From Streptomyces sp. CG 926 (GTDB lineage Bacteria; Actinomycetota; Actinomycetes; Streptomycetales; Streptomycetaceae), in assembly GCF_003148825.1 (NCBI RefSeq), contig NZ_QGGZ01000001.1:496001-560000 (forward strand): a stretch of 64,000 bases of DNA. Direction: 5' to 3'. The notes beneath the pieces were generated by a model, which was not told the origin of the DNA, searched no databases, and worked only from the letters and a program-made list of their open reading frames with translations. Position 1 is the first letter of the stretch. Each line of letters opens with the position of its first letter. Positions 8,780-19,256 of this stretch are shown here, one piece after another. The position numbers were made by a program, and so were the translations under genes.

Positions 8780-10366
8780 ATGCGACGCACCACCACCGCC
8801 GCAGCCGTGGCGACCGTGCTGGCGGCAGCCACCCTGGGCCTGGCCCCCCACCAGGCCCAGGCGGCTCCCGCCAGCACCGTGGCAGCCGCCGCCGACGCTT
8901 CGTCGCAGGTGCGCTTCCACGACATCCCGGGCTCCGGCGGAGTCACCCTCAAAGGCAACGTATTCACCCCGGCCGGGGCCCAGAGCGGCCGCAAGTACCC
9001 GCTGATCGTGCTGCCCACCAGTTGGGGCCTGCCCCAGATCGAGTACATCGCCCAGGCCAAGAAGCTCGCCGACTCCGGCTACGTCGTGGTCAGTTACACC
9101 TCCCGCGGCTTCTGGCTCTCCGGTGGCGACATCGAGGTCGCCGGCCCGCCGGACATCGCCGACGTCAGCGCCGTCATCGACTGGGCCCTCGCCAACTCCC
9201 CCGCCGACGCGGACCGGGTCGGCCTCGGCGGGGTCTCGTACGCCGCCGGTATCGCCCTGATGGCCTCCGCGAACGACCCGCGGGTCAAGGCCGTGGTCGC
9301 GATGAGCGGCTGGGCCGACCTGATCGAGTCCATCTACTCCGGTCGCACGCAACACCTCCAGGCCGCCGCGATGCTCGGCGCCGCCGGATACCTCACGGGC
9401 CGCCCCGGACCCGAACTCAAAACGCTGCTCGGCAACTTCCTCGGCTCCCGGCTGGACAAGGAGCAGGAGATGATCGAGTGGGGCCGGCGGCGTTCGCCCT
9501 CCGAGCAGGTGGACCGGATCAATGCCAACGGCGCCGCGATCATGCTGGGCAACGCCTGGGGCGACACCATCTTCCCGCCCAACCAGTACGCGAAGTTCTA
9601 CGAGCGGCTGACCGGCCCCAAGCGTCTGGAGTTCCGGCCCGGGGACCACGCCACCGCCGAGGGCACCGGCCTGCTCGGCCTGCCCAACGACACCTGGACC
9701 AACGCGCACCGCTGGTTCGACCGCTACCTCAAGGGCGAGCGCAACGGCGTGGACACCGAGGCCCCGGTGCAGATCAAGTCCCGTAGCGACGACGGCTACG
9801 AGGGCTACGCCGACTGGAAGTCGGTCGGCTCCGGGGGCACCGAGAAGCTCGCGCTGTCCGACAGCGAGCACCTCTTCGCCAATGTCGACTCCGGCGCCAA
9901 CGGCGGCATCCTCCTCCTGTCCAGCGCCCTCGACCAGTTCGTGAAGGCGCCGCCGATCGCCTCGATCCCGCTCCTCCCCCGGGCCTTCGCCGCCGTCTGG
10001 CAGTCGGAGCGCTACGACCGGGCGCGCCGGATCCGCGGGACCGCGAAGCTGCACACCACCGTCACCCCCACCAAGAGCGACGGCACCTTCGTCGCGTACC
10101 TCTACGACGTCGGCCCGCTCGGCATCGGCAAGCTCGTCAGCAACGCCCCGTACACCTTCCACGGCAAGGCCCCGGGCCAGTCGTTCGGCGTCGACCTGGA
10201 GCTGTTCTCCACGGCCTACGACGTACCGGCGGGCCATCGGCTCGCCCTCGTCGTCGACACCGTCGACCCGCTCTACATCGAGCACAACCCCTTCGGCGCG
10301 CAGCTGACCTTCTCCTCGCCGCGCACCGATCCCAGCTACGTGTCGGTGCCGCTGCGCGAGGGGTGA
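8780..10366 (+). CDS. secreted CocE/NonD-type alpha/beta hydrolase
   Basis: A 528-residue exported hydrolase of the CocE/X-Pro dipeptidyl-peptidase class, acting on esters or peptides outside the cell. A signal peptide with an AQA-A cleavage site occupies about 1-28. The alpha/beta hydrolase core holds the nucleophile elbow GGVSYAAG (Ser153), Asp262 in GNAWGD and His290 in GDHAT, forming a triad. The last third (about 350-528) is a jelly-roll domain typical of the family. ATG 8780 has GAGGAG upstream at good spacing; a TTG directly before it is less likely. Expression is probably set by the palindromes at 8679-8743. The substrate is not predictable. Confidence 0.88.
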   Translation: MRRTTTAAAVATVLAAATLGLAPHQAQAAPASTVAAAADASSQVRFHDIPGSGGVTLKGNVFTPAGAQSGRKYPLIVLPTSWGLPQIEYIAQAKKLADSGYVVVSYTSRGFWLSGGDIEVAGPPDIADVSAVIDWALANSPADADRVGLGGVSYAAGIALMASANDPRVKAVVAMSGWADLIESIYSGRTQHLQAAAMLGAAGYLTGRPGPELKTLLGNFLGSRLDKEQEMIEWGRRRSPSEQVDRINANGAAIMLGNAWGDTIFPPNQYAKFYERLTGPKRLEFRPGDHATAEGTGLLGLPNDTWTNAHRWFDRYLKGERNGVDTEAPVQIKSRSDDGYEGYADWKSVGSGGTEKLALSDSEHLFANVDSGANGGILLLSSALDQFVKAPPIASIPLLPRAFAAVWQSERYDRARRIRGTAKLHTTVTPTKSDGTFVAYLYDVGPLGIGKLVSNAPYTFHGKAPGQSFGVDLELFSTAYDVPAGHRLALVVDTVDPLYIEHNPFGAQLTFSSPRTDPSYVSVPLREG

Positions 10367-10381
10367 GCCACGGCCGCCGGG

Positions 10382-10405
10382 GCGGGCCGCTCGGCAGCGG
10401 CCCGC
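10382..10405. terminator. hairpin between convergent genes
   Basis: A perfect 10-base inverted repeat, GCGGGCCGCT and its complement around a CGGC loop, lies between the hydrolase stop (10366) and the end of the converging ABC ATPase gene (10413). It is well placed as a bidirectional terminator, without an obvious T-tract. Confidence 0.55.
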
Positions 10406-10412
10406 GCTCACG

Positions 10413-11156
<744 letters not shown>

Positions 11157-11268
11157 GTGCTGCCCTGCCCACTTGTCGGAGTCGGCCCCGGTGCACCGAG
11201 GTCAGCGCAAACTATCCAGGCGCGGAAGGGCACTTCGCACGGGAGCGGGACCGCGACACGCCGGAACG

Positions 11269-11709
11269 TCAGCCCTCGGAGGCCTCCGCGTAGGCCTGGC
11301 TGAGCTCGGGGGATCCGGTCATCGCCCAGGACACCCCCGACTCGATCACGTTCAGCTCCCGGCCCGAGGCCAGCCGGATCACCGGCTGGCCGTTGGGCCA
11401 CACCAGCCAGGCCGCGCCGGGCACGGTCCGGACGATCACGGTCCCGAGGTAGAAGCCGGCGTCGTTGCCGAGCCAGGGCACCGCCTCGGGATCCCGCCGC
11501 CAGCGTGGCATCAGCTGGTCCAGAGCCTCCAACGAGGCCTGGGTCTCGTCGAGTTCGAGCCCGGCCGCCCGCGCCTGGACCCGCAGCATCTCGCACTCCG
11601 AGAACAACTCGGCGACGCCCTCGGGGTCGTCCGCGAGGGCGGCGGCGAGTCCCGCGCCCTGTTCCGCTTCACGTCGGTTCAGCCAGTTGCCCAGGAAAGG
11701 GATGTTCAT
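11269..11709 (-). CDS. conserved hypothetical protein (DUF6278-like)
   Basis: A 146-residue soluble protein without signal peptide or membrane segment. The sequence (WLGNDAGFYLGTVIV, WPNGQPVIRLASGREL) resembles a small protein family widespread in Streptomyces that I recall as DUF6278. The function is unknown. It stands alone between the gluA-like gene and exonuclease III, both on the same strand but with gaps of about 70 to 110 bases, so an operon is uncertain. The ATG is at 11709. Confidence 0.7.
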   Translation of the reverse strand: MNIPFLGNWLNRREAEQGAGLAAALADDPEGVAELFSECEMLRVQARAAGLELDETQASLEALDQLMPRWRRDPEAVPWLGNDAGFYLGTVIVRTVPGAAWLVWPNGQPVIRLASGRELNVIESGVSWAMTGSPELSQAYAEASEG

Positions 11710-11778
11710 ACCGCCCAGCGTCGCACCAGGATCCCTCGCTGACCACAGGGCGCGCCTGATCCGTCGGTCCGGACCTCC

Positions 11779-12564
11779 TCAGACGCCGAGGTCCAGGTCC
11801 ACGACGACGGGCGCGTGGTCGGACGCGCCCTTGCCCTTGCGCTCCTCGCGGTCGACGTAGGAGTCGGTGACGGCCTTGGTGAAGGGCTCGTTCCCGTAGA
11901 CCAGGTCGATGCGCATGCCCTTGTTCTTGGGGAAGGCGAGCATCCGGTAGTCCCAGAAGGTGTAGGGACGGTCGTACTTCAGCGCGCGCGGGAACACGTC
12001 CGAGAGGCCCGCGGCACGCAGCGCCTCCAGGGCGGCCCGCTCCGCGGGGGTGACATGGGTGAGGCCCGCGAAGACGGCCGGGTCGTAGACGTCCTCGTCG
12101 GTCGGGGCCACATTGAAGTCGCCGAGCACCGCGAAGGGGCGCGGGCCGGCCGCGTCCTCGGCGACGGCCGTGGCCAGGGAACGGAACCAGTCCAGCTTGT
12201 AGCCGTAGTGGTCGTGCTCGACCTCGCGGCCGTTCGGCACGTACACCGACCAGACCCGGACCCCGCCGCAGGTGGCGGAGATCGCGCGGGGCTCCTGGAC
12301 GCCCTCGTAGTCCGGCCCGCCGGGCAGTCCGAGGACCACGTCCTCCAGGCCTACCTTGGAGAGCAGGGCCACGCCGTTCCAGCGGCCGGTGGCGTTGACC
12401 GCCGATTCGTAGCCCAGCTCGCGCAGCGCGTCGTGCGGGAACTGCTCCGCCGAGCACTTGGTCTCCTGGATGCACAGGACATCCGTACCGGAGCTCTCCA
12501 GCCAGGCCAGCAGGCGCGGCAGCCGGGCGGTGATGGAGTTGACGTTGTAGGTGGCGATACGCAT
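11779..12564 (-). CDS. xthA: exodeoxyribonuclease III
   Basis: A 261-residue exonuclease/endonuclease/phosphatase-fold enzyme. ExoIII is a Mg-dependent AP endonuclease and 3'-5' exonuclease of base excision repair. Motifs seen are MRIATYNVNSI at the start, IQETK (catalytic Glu), YVPNG, LGDFNVAP and the terminal SDHAPV with the catalytic Asp-His pair. The ATG at 12564 begins directly with the conserved MRIATYN; an upstream in-frame start adds eight unlikely residues. Length fits the family. Confidence 0.93.
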   Translation of the reverse strand: MRIATYNVNSITARLPRLLAWLESSGTDVLCIQETKCSAEQFPHDALRELGYESAVNATGRWNGVALLSKVGLEDVVLGLPGGPDYEGVQEPRAISATCGGVRVWSVYVPNGREVEHDHYGYKLDWFRSLATAVAEDAAGPRPFAVLGDFNVAPTDEDVYDPAVFAGLTHVTPAERAALEALRAAGLSDVFPRALKYDRPYTFWDYRMLAFPKNKGMRIDLVYGNEPFTKAVTDSYVDREERKGKGASDHAPVVVDLDLGV

Positions 12565-12594
12565 ACGTGCCAACCTACCGCCCGGCACCGACAG

Positions 12595-13227
12595 TCACAG
12601 TTCGGTGGAGTCCCCCGCGGTGAGTCGCCCGTGGTCGGTGCCCCCGAGGGCGCCCAGGGCGCCGTCGTAGATCGGCCGGGCGATGTCGGAGAGGTAGGCG
12701 TCGTGGATGTCCAGGGCCCGGTGCGGCTTGACCTCGCGGAGGTAGTCGATCACCTCGGAGACCTTGTTCCAGGGGGCGTGCACCGGGACCATCAGGGTCT
12801 CGACGGGCACGCCGGGCACGGTCAGGGCGTCCCCGGGGTGGAAGAGGGAACCCTCCACGAGGTAGCCGACGTTCGTGACGCGCGGGAGGTCCGGGTGGAT
12901 CTCCGCGTGCAGTTCCCCGTGGACCTGGACCTCGAACCCGGCCGCGGTGAAGGCGTCGCCGTGGCCGACGGTGTGCACCCGGCCCGGATAGGCGGGGGCG
13001 AGCTTCTCGGCGACGCTGCGCAGGGTCCACAGCTGGACGGCCGGATCGGCGTCGAGGGCGGCCCGCAGCCGGCCCTCCTCGAAGTGGTCGGGGTGTTCGT
13101 GCGTGACCAGCAGGGCGTCCGCCCCCAGGCCCGCGTCCGGTTCGCTGAAGGCGCCCGGGTCGATGACGAGCGTACGCCCGTCCTTCTCCAACTGGACGCA
13201 GGAATGCAGCCGCTTGGTGAGCTTCAT
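12595..13227 (-). CDS. MBL-fold metallo-hydrolase (UlaG-like)
   Basis: A 210-residue metallo-beta-lactamase-fold protein. The metal motif THEHPDH lies at 42-48, with further metal ligands in GHGDAF, LFHPGD and HAPWNK. The short length and the lack of a zinc-binding insertion place it with UlaG/YycJ-like hydrolases, not lactamases. The N-terminus MKLTKRLHSCVQLEKDGRTLVIDPG is typical. The substrate is unknown. It lies 30 bases upstream of xthA on the same strand and may be cotranscribed with it. Confidence 0.85.
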   Translation of the reverse strand: MKLTKRLHSCVQLEKDGRTLVIDPGAFSEPDAGLGADALLVTHEHPDHFEEGRLRAALDADPAVQLWTLRSVAEKLAPAYPGRVHTVGHGDAFTAAGFEVQVHGELHAEIHPDLPRVTNVGYLVEGSLFHPGDALTVPGVPVETLMVPVHAPWNKVSEVIDYLREVKPHRALDIHDAYLSDIARPIYDGALGALGGTDHGRLTAGDSTEL

Positions 13228-13268
13228 GATCCCAGGCTAGCCGGGAAGGGGGCCGATCCGGGGCCCGG

Positions 13269-13859
13269 TCAGGGGGTGGTGGAGGAGACCACGTAGACCT
13301 TGGAGACCTTGGGGTCGGTGAGGTCGACGGTGATGTCGCGGGTGGGCCGCGGGTCGTCCTGCTCCAGGGTGGTGCCCAGCCACGAGGTCTGCGGCTTCCA
13401 GTGCCAGCCGGCGATCGAGGTGTCGTGCGCGGAGACCGAGACGCCGGGGGTCAGGTCCGCCCGGCTGATGCCGAGGGAGGACAGGAAGCCGTCCAGTTCC
13501 GCCGGGGTGACCGCGAACTGGACGTACAGCCGGCTGGTGCGCCAGTTGTTGGTCTCCAGGAACCCGACGCGCCACGCCTGGTCCGGGACCGGGACCTCGT
13601 AGATGCTGCGCTGCACCTTGGAGGGCCAGCCGGGGCGCACCTGGGAGGCGCCGACCTTGGCGGCCTTGTCGCGGCCGCTCTCGCGGCTCTGCTGGGTGGA
13701 GATCGCCAGGTAGCCCGCGGGTACGCCGACCAGCAGCAGGATGATGATCGCGGTGATCCAGCGGCGCTTGACGACGTGCCTGCGGTCCTCGGCGGTGGGC
13801 GTCGGGGTGCCTTCGGCGTCGGGGGCGGAGGCCTGGTGGGGCAGGGTGGGCGGGTTCAC
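13269..13859 (-). CDS. single-pass membrane protein of unknown function
   Basis: A 196-residue protein with a Pro/Thr-rich cytoplasmic N-terminus, one membrane segment at about 35-53 preceded by KRR, and an extracytoplasmic domain of about 140 residues. The outer domain has no motif I recognise. The GTG start at 13859 overlaps the TGA of the ROK kinase gene (GTGA), so it is the last gene of the sugar importer operon and is translationally coupled to it. Its role there is unknown; it may be an unrelated passenger. Confidence 0.7.
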   Translation of the reverse strand: MNPPTLPHQASAPDAEGTPTPTAEDRRHVVKRRWITAIIILLLVGVPAGYLAISTQQSRESGRDKAAKVGASQVRPGWPSKVQRSIYEVPVPDQAWRVGFLETNNWRTSRLYVQFAVTPAELDGFLSSLGISRADLTPGVSVSAHDTSIAGWHWKPQTSWLGTTLEQDDPRPTRDITVDLTDPKVSKVYVVSSTTP

Positions 13860-15034
13860 TGTGCGTCCTGGTCGTCGGGGCCGGGGGCGGCGGGGTCGCG
13901 CCGGCCCAGCTGCTGCGCGTAGCGCTCGTAGCGTTCGTAGCGCTCGACCCGGCGGCGGGTGGCGCGGCGGAAGCGGCGGGCGACGAGCCGGGCGAGGTCG
14001 GCGGCGCCGACCATGCCCGCCTCGGGCCCGAGCTGGGCCTTGGCGATCCGGGCCTCGGGGCGGTAGCCGCGACCGGTGAGGTGGCGGCGGAAGGCGTCCC
14101 GGGCCGGGCCGATCAGCAGGTCGTCGGCGGCGCTGACGCCGCCGCCGATGACGAAGCAGGAGGGGTCGAGTGCGGCGGCGAGGTTGGCGATGCCGACGCC
14201 CAGCCACTGGCCGATGTCCTGGAGCAGCTCGACGCACATGGCGTCGCCGTCGCGGGCCAGCTCGGTGATCAGCGGTCCGGTGATCTCGTGGACGTTGCCG
14301 CCGACCTTGGCGATGATGTTGTACGCCACCGGCGAGTCGGCGGCGGCCAGCTCGCGGGCCTCGCGGACCAGGGCGTTTCCGGAGCTGTACTGCTCCCAGC
14401 AGCCGCGGTTGCCGCAGGGGCAGCGGTGGCCGCCGGGGACGACCTGCATATGGCCGAATTCGCCCGCGACCCCGTAGCGGCCGCGCTTGACCTGGCCGCC
14501 TTCGAGGATGGCCCCGCCGATGCCGGTGCCGAGCGTGATCATGACGAGGTGGTCCTCGCCGCGGCCGGCGCCGAAGCGCCATTCCGCCCAGGCGGCGGTG
14601 TTGGCATCGTTGTCGACCATGACCGGCACCGCGAGGCGGGACTGGAGCGCGTCGCGCAGGGGCTCGTCGCGCCAGGCCAGGTGGGGTGCGAAGAGCACGC
14701 GGGAGCGGTCGGCGTCGACCCAGCCGGCCGCTCCGATGCCGACCGCGTGCACGTCGTGCCGGTCGGACAGGTCCAGCACCAGCTCGACGATGGTGTCCTC
14801 GACGACCTTGGGGCTCTTGGACTTGTCCGGGGTCTCGGTGCGGATCTTCTCCAGGATGATCCCGTCGGCGTCGACGACGCCGGCCATCACCTTGGTGCCG
14901 CCGATGTCGATGCCGACCGTGGGGACGCGCGGGGCCGTCAGGTGCGACCGGCGCTCCCGGGTCCCGATGGTCCGCAGGACGGTGCCTCGCGCCGACCCCC
15001 GGTGGGTGAGCGTGAAGTCCCGGTACGTGCTCAT
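13856..15034 (-). CDS. ROK-family sugar kinase
   Basis: A 392-residue ROK protein. It has the phosphate-binding GIDIGGTK (41-48), the catalytic Asp in DNDAN (Asp143), the LGTGIGG loop and the ROK zinc site: His195 and the cysteines of CPCGNRGC (205, 207, 212). It lacks an N-terminal winged helix, so it should be a kinase and not a repressor like XylR/NagC. Its ATG overlaps the TGA of the ABC ATPase gene. A kinase directly after a binding protein-permease-ATPase set is the frcBCAK order known from rhizobia. The sugar is unknown; the general family includes glucokinases. Confidence 0.88.
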   Translation of the reverse strand: MSTYRDFTLTHRGSARGTVLRTIGTRERRSHLTAPRVPTVGIDIGGTKVMAGVVDADGIILEKIRTETPDKSKSPKVVEDTIVELVLDLSDRHDVHAVGIGAAGWVDADRSRVLFAPHLAWRDEPLRDALQSRLAVPVMVDNDANTAAWAEWRFGAGRGEDHLVMITLGTGIGGAILEGGQVKRGRYGVAGEFGHMQVVPGGHRCPCGNRGCWEQYSSGNALVREARELAAADSPVAYNIIAKVGGNVHEITGPLITELARDGDAMCVELLQDIGQWLGVGIANLAAALDPSCFVIGGGVSAADDLLIGPARDAFRRHLTGRGYRPEARIAKAQLGPEAGMVGAADLARLVARRFRRATRRRVERYERYERYAQQLGRRDPAAPGPDDQDAQ

Positions 15035-15939
15035 CGAGTCGTGTCGTCCCTCTTGGGTGCGGTGGTTCTGGGGCTCCGGTCCGCGTCTTCGGCCGGACCG
15101 CTCCGACCGGCTGCGCGGTCCTTCGCGGCCGAGGCGTGTGGGGCGCCTGCCCCTGATTCTGCCACTCGCTCCAGTTCGTGGCTCAGTTCGTCCAGCTCGG
15201 AGCCGCCCGCCATCTGCCGGGTGAGTTCGTCGAGCGTGATCGAGTCGCGGGTGTGGCTGCCCGCCATGGCGCCGCGCTTGAGGAGTACGAAACGGTCCCC
15301 GACCAGGTACGCGTGGTGCGGGTTGTGGGTGATCAGGACCACGCCGAGGCCCGCGTCCCGGGCGGCGGCGACGTACTTCAGGACCACTCCGGACTGCTTG
15401 ACGCCGAGGGCCGCGGTGGGCTCGTCGAGGACGAGGACCTTCGCCCCGAAGTACACGGCGCGGGCGATGGCCACGCACTGGCGTTCGCCGCCGGAGAGGG
15501 TGCCGATGGGCTGGTCCACGTCGCGCAGGTCGATGCCCATGCGCAGCAGCTCGGCGCGGGTGGTCTCGCGCATGAGCTCCACGTCGAGGCGGCGCAGGGG
15601 GCCGCGGCCCTTGGTGGGCTCGGAGCCGAGGAAGAAGTTCCGCCAGACGGGCATGAGCGGGACGACGGCGAGGTCCTGGTAGACCGTGGCGATGCCGTGG
15701 TCGAGGGCCGCGCGGGGATTGGCGAGGACGGTCTCCTCCCCCTCGATCTCGAAGGTGCCGGCGTCGTGCCGGTGCAGCCCCGCGATGATCTTGATGAGGG
15801 TGGACTTCCCGGCACCGTTGTCGCCGAGGACACAGGTGATCTCGCCCGCCGAGACCTCCAGGGAGACCCCCTGGAGGGCGCGGATGTTGCCGTAGTACTT
15901 GCTGACGTCCGTCAGCCTCACGAGTGCGTCGCCGGTCAT
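15031..15939 (-). CDS. sugar ABC transporter ATPase, single domain
   Basis: A 302-residue ATPase of the CUT2 (ribose/xylose/fructose) type with one nucleotide-binding domain, unlike the two-domain RbsA/XylG. It has Walker [11 protein letters not shown]-loop [10 protein letters not shown], signature TLSGGERQ, Walker [12 protein letters not shown] and H-loop LITHNPHH. An acidic then Arg/Pro-rich tail of about 50 residues is not part of the domain. The single-domain form matches FrcA. ATG 15939 overlaps the permease stop and its own TGA overlaps the kinase start, showing a tightly coupled operon. Confidence 0.9.
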   Translation of the reverse strand: MTGDALVRLTDVSKYYGNIRALQGVSLEVSAGEITCVLGDNGAGKSTLIKIIAGLHRHDAGTFEIEGEETVLANPRAALDHGIATVYQDLAVVPLMPVWRNFFLGSEPTKGRGPLRRLDVELMRETTRAELLRMGIDLRDVDQPIGTLSGGERQCVAIARAVYFGAKVLVLDEPTAALGVKQSGVVLKYVAAARDAGLGVVLITHNPHHAYLVGDRFVLLKRGAMAGSHTRDSITLDELTRQMAGGSELDELSHELERVAESGAGAPHASAAKDRAAGRSGPAEDADRSPRTTAPKRDDTTR

Positions 15940-16970
15940 GCCCGTGCCTCCGCCCGCTTGCGGACCCATGCGTTGAGCAGCGTGGCCAGCAGGAGCATCG
16001 CGCCGAGGAAGAACTTGAACCAGTCCGGGTTCCACTGGGCGTACACGATGCCGTTGCTGGTCATGCCGAAGATGAAGGCGCCGACCGCCGAGCCGATGGC
16101 GGAGCCGTAACCGCCGGTCATCAGACAGCCACCGATGACGGCCGCGATGATGTAGAGGAACTCGTTGCCGACGCCCTCGCCCGACTGGACCACGTCGAAC
16201 GAGAAGAGGATGTGCTGTCCGGAGATCCAGGCGCACAGGGCGACGCCCATGTACAGCCCGATACGGGTCTTCACGACGGGTACGCCGGTGGCGCGGGCCG
16301 CGTCGGCCCCGCCGCCCACGGCGAAGATCCAGTTGCCGGCGCGGGTGCGCAGCAGGATCCAGGTGGCGACGGCGACGATGGCGAACCACCACAGGATGGT
16401 GACCTTGAGGGTGACCGAGCCGATGTTCCACTGCGAGGCGAAGAGGGCGCGGGCCGAGGAGAAGCCCTCCATGTCGGCGATGGTCTTGGTGGAGACCGTG
16501 CCGGTGATCAGCTTGGTGAAGCCGAGGTTCAGGCCGGTCAGCATCAGGAAGGTGCCGAGCGTGATGATGAAGCTGGGCAGCTTCGTGCGGGTCAGCATGA
16601 ACCCGTTGAAGAAGCCGATGGCCAGGGTGACCAGCAGGGACACGCCGACGCCGACCCAGACGTTCGCGGTCATCTGGTAGCTGAACATCGAGCTCACCAG
16701 CGCCGAGGTCGTGACCATGACACCCGCGGAGAGGTCGAACTCGCCGCCGATCATCAGCAGGGCGACCGGGGCGGCCATGATCCCGATGGTGGAGGCCGAG
16801 TACAGGACCGTGCTGAGGCTGGAGGCCTGCAGGAAGCTGGGGGCGGCGATCGAGAAGAAGACGAAGACGGCGACGGCGCCGACCACCGAGCCGAGCTCCG
16901 GGCGGGCGAGCAGCTTGCGCAGGGTGGAGGTCGGCGCGAGCCGTTCGTCGACGGTGGCGTGGGTGCTCAT
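15936..16970 (-). CDS. sugar ABC transporter permease (CUT2)
   Basis: A 344-residue inner-membrane permease of the BPD_transp_2 family with 8-10 hydrophobic segments. It contains the family block [11 protein letters not shown] after TM2-3, [21 protein letters not shown] in the middle, and [14 protein letters not shown] before the last segments. It works with the binding protein upstream and the ATPase downstream. The ATG overlaps the TGA of the binding protein gene. Substrate class is a sugar or polyol. Confidence 0.9.
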   Translation of the reverse strand: MSTHATVDERLAPTSTLRKLLARPELGSVVGAVAVFVFFSIAAPSFLQASSLSTVLYSASTIGIMAAPVALLMIGGEFDLSAGVMVTTSALVSSMFSYQMTANVWVGVGVSLLVTLAIGFFNGFMLTRTKLPSFIITLGTFLMLTGLNLGFTKLITGTVSTKTIADMEGFSSARALFASQWNIGSVTLKVTILWWFAIVAVATWILLRTRAGNWIFAVGGGADAARATGVPVVKTRIGLYMGVALCAWISGQHILFSFDVVQSGEGVGNEFLYIIAAVIGGCLMTGGYGSAIGSAVGAFIFGMTSNGIVYAQWNPDWFKFFLGAMLLLATLLNAWVRKRAEARA

Positions 16971-17977
16971 CGGCTGCCCCGCTGGATGTACTCCTCCAGC
17001 TCGGCGGCCTCGGCGGCGGTGACGATCTGCGGGCCGGTGAGCACCGGGCGGCCGCCGCCGAGCACGTTGGCGTTGTAGCGGTAGAGCCAGAGCAGGTCGA
17101 TGGCCTCGTAGCCCTGCAGGAAGGGCTGCTGGTCGACGGCGAAGCCGAGGGCGCCGGACTTCAGGTCGCGGGCGACCGAGGCGTTGAGGTCGAAGGTGTC
17201 GACCTCGGCCTTGCTGCCGGCCGCGTCCTTGGCCTTGACGGCGGTGGGCGCGAAGGGCGCGCCGAGGGTGACGATCGCGTCGATGGAGGGGTCGGCCTGG
17301 AGCTTGGCCTGGAGGGCCGCCTGGACGGAGGGCATGTTGGTGCCCTCGACGTACAGGTTCTCCATGGTGCCGGAGAAGGTCTTCTTGGCCCCGGCGCAGC
17401 GCTGCTCGTGCCCCACGTTGCCCTGCTCGTGCAGGACGCACACGGCCCGCTTCTTCCCGCGCTTGTTCAGCTCGGTGCCGACGGCCTCGCCGGCGATCGC
17501 CTCGTCCTGGCCGATGTGGGTCAGCGCCCCGTACTCGGCGGACTGGGCGGAGCCGGAGTTGACCGTGATCACCGGGATGCCGGCCTTGCCGGCCTTGGCG
17601 AGGACGTCCTTGAGGGCCTCGGGCTTGGCCAGGCTGACGACGATCCCGTCGACCTTCTGGTCGATCGCGTTCTGCACGAACTGCGCCTGCTGCTGGGCCT
17701 GGTCGTCGTGGGCGTAGACGAAGTTGATGTTGTCCTTCGCCGCGGCTTCCTTGGCGCCCTTCTGCACGATGTCCCAGAAGGTGTCGCCGTCGCCCGCGTG
17801 GGTGACCATCGCGAAGGTCCAGCGCGGCGTGGAGACGGCGGGCCGGCCCGCCTCGGCGGCCCTCGCACGCTCCTCGGCGCGCTTGCCGCCCGTGCTGCTG
17901 CAGCCCGCGAGCGAGGCCCCCAGTACCGCCGCGAGCACGGCGCCCACGACGCGTACCCCTGTCCGAACCCTAGCCAC
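16967..17977 (-). CDS. sugar-binding lipoprotein of ABC importer
   Basis: A 336-residue periplasmic-binding-protein-fold lipoprotein (peripla_BP_4/RbsB class). The signal peptide has lipobox SLAGC (Cys26). The mature part has the two-lobe pattern, with [19 protein letters not shown] and [14 protein letters not shown] in lobe one and CAGAKKTF near the hinge. GTG 17977 was chosen: GGGAAGG lies about ten bases upstream and it gives a proper signal peptide. It is first in the operon and is divergent from the dehydrogenase gene, with a shared 200-base control region. Ligand unknown; a nearby inositol-dehydrogenase-like gene suggests a polyol or inositol derivative. Confidence 0.88.
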   Translation of the reverse strand: MARVRTGVRVVGAVLAAVLGASLAGCSSTGGKRAEERARAAEAGRPAVSTPRWTFAMVTHAGDGDTFWDIVQKGAKEAAAKDNINFVYAHDDQAQQQAQFVQNAIDQKVDGIVVSLAKPEALKDVLAKAGKAGIPVITVNSGSAQSAEYGALTHIGQDEAIAGEAVGTELNKRGKKRAVCVLHEQGNVGHEQRCAGAKKTFSGTMENLYVEGTNMPSVQAALQAKLQADPSIDAIVTLGAPFAPTAVKAKDAAGSKAEVDTFDLNASVARDLKSGALGFAVDQQPFLQGYEAIDLLWLYRYNANVLGGGRPVLTGPQIVTAAEAAELEEYIQRGSR

Positions 17978-18118
17978 GTCGCCGCGCCCTTCCCTCGTCA
18001 CCAATTCGGTCCGTCGTCGAGCCGGTCACCGATCCGGAATCCGGTCATTCCGGCTCCATTCCGGTCCAGCCGTTCAGTATCCGCCACAGTCGACCATGAA
18101 GGGTCATCGGGGCACGCG

Positions 18119-18175
18119 GGGTCAGGTTGACATGCGCGGGCGGATTGACAGGTTCCGCCGACAGGGTCAGGTTGA
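18119..18175. promoter_or_regulatory. 12-base direct repeats in divergent promoter
   Basis: GGGTCAGGTTGA occurs at 18119-18130 and again at 18164-18175, 45 bases apart, in the control region between the importer operon and the dehydrogenase gene. The second copy ends five bases before the dehydrogenase ATG. They could be regulator half-sites; no more can be said. Confidence 0.4.
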
Positions 18176-18179
18176 GTGC

Positions 18180-19193
18180 ATGCGCATCGGGCTGATCGGA
18201 ACGGGCCGGATCGGGTCCTTCCACGCGGCGGTACTGGCACGCCACCCGGAGGCGGGCTCGCTCCTGCTCGCGGACGCCGATCCCGCGCGGGCGGCGCGCC
18301 TCGCCGACCGGCTCGGGGCCACCGCCGCGCCCTCCGTGGAGCAGGTCTTCACCTGGGGCGTGGACGCGGTGGTGGTGGCGTCGGCGACCGAGGCGCACGC
18401 GGATCTGGTCGTACGGGCGATCCGTGGCGGGCTGCCGGTGTTCTGCGAGAAGCCGCTGGCCCCTGACCTGAACCGGACCCTGGCGGCCCTGCGGGAGGTC
18501 ACCGCCTCGGGCGGACTGCTCCAGGTGGGCTTCATGCGGCGCTTCGACGCGGGCTACGGCACGGCCCGGGACCGGGTCCGTTCGGGCGCCCTGGGGCGGC
18601 TGCACACCGTCCGGACGACGACGGGCGATCCGGCGCCGCCCGCAGCCGCGTACCTGGCGACCTCCGGCGGGCTGTACCGGGACTGCCTGGTGCACGACTT
18701 CGACATGGTCCGCTGGGTGACCGGGCGCGAGGTGGTCGAGGTGTACGCGGCCGGCTCGGACGCGGGTCCGGCCCTGTTCCGCGAGACGGGCGACATCGAC
18801 ACGGCGGCCGCCGTGCTGACACTGGACGACGGCACCCTGGTCACGGCCACCGGCACGCGGTGCAACGGCGCCGGGTACGACGTGCGGATGGAGCTGGCCG
18901 GGGAGCTGGACCAGGTCTCCGTCGGGCTGGACGACCGGACGCCGATCGCCTCCACCGAACCGCACGGCCCACCCCCGGCGAGCAAGCCGTGGACGGGCTT
19001 CCTGGAACGCTTCGCCCCGGCCTACGAGGCCGAGCTGGCGGCCTTCGTCCAGCTGGTGCGGGGCGAGGGGCCCAATCCGTGCGACGGCCGGGAGGCGCTG
19101 GCGGCCTTCCGGATCGCGGAGGCCTGTGAACTCTCGCGCAGGGAGCGGCGCCGGGTACGGCTGGAGGAGCTCCCGGACCTGCCGGCTCTGTAA
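18180..19193 (+). CDS. Gfo/Idh/MocA-family dehydrogenase
   Basis: A 337-residue NAD(P)-dependent oxidoreductase. The Rossmann motif GLIGTGRIG starts at residue 4, the family EKP triad is at 90-92 (FCEKPL), and the catalytic His-Asp region reads VHDFDMVRW. The family includes myo-inositol 2-dehydrogenase (IolG) and sugar dehydrogenases; IolG is the nearest by eye. It is transcribed away from the importer operon and probably oxidises the imported compound. The ATG at 18180 begins exactly at the conserved MRIGLIG. Confidence 0.87.
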   Translation: MRIGLIGTGRIGSFHAAVLARHPEAGSLLLADADPARAARLADRLGATAAPSVEQVFTWGVDAVVVASATEAHADLVVRAIRGGLPVFCEKPLAPDLNRTLAALREVTASGGLLQVGFMRRFDAGYGTARDRVRSGALGRLHTVRTTTGDPAPPAAAYLATSGGLYRDCLVHDFDMVRWVTGREVVEVYAAGSDAGPALFRETGDIDTAAAVLTLDDGTLVTATGTRCNGAGYDVRMELAGELDQVSVGLDDRTPIASTEPHGPPPASKPWTGFLERFAPAYEAELAAFVQLVRGEGPNPCDGREALAAFRIAEACELSRRERRRVRLEELPDLPAL

Positions 19194-19256
19194 GGGGGGC
19201 ACCGCGCCACAGTACGACGGGTGATCACCTGTGGCCGCGACGCTTTCCGGACACGC

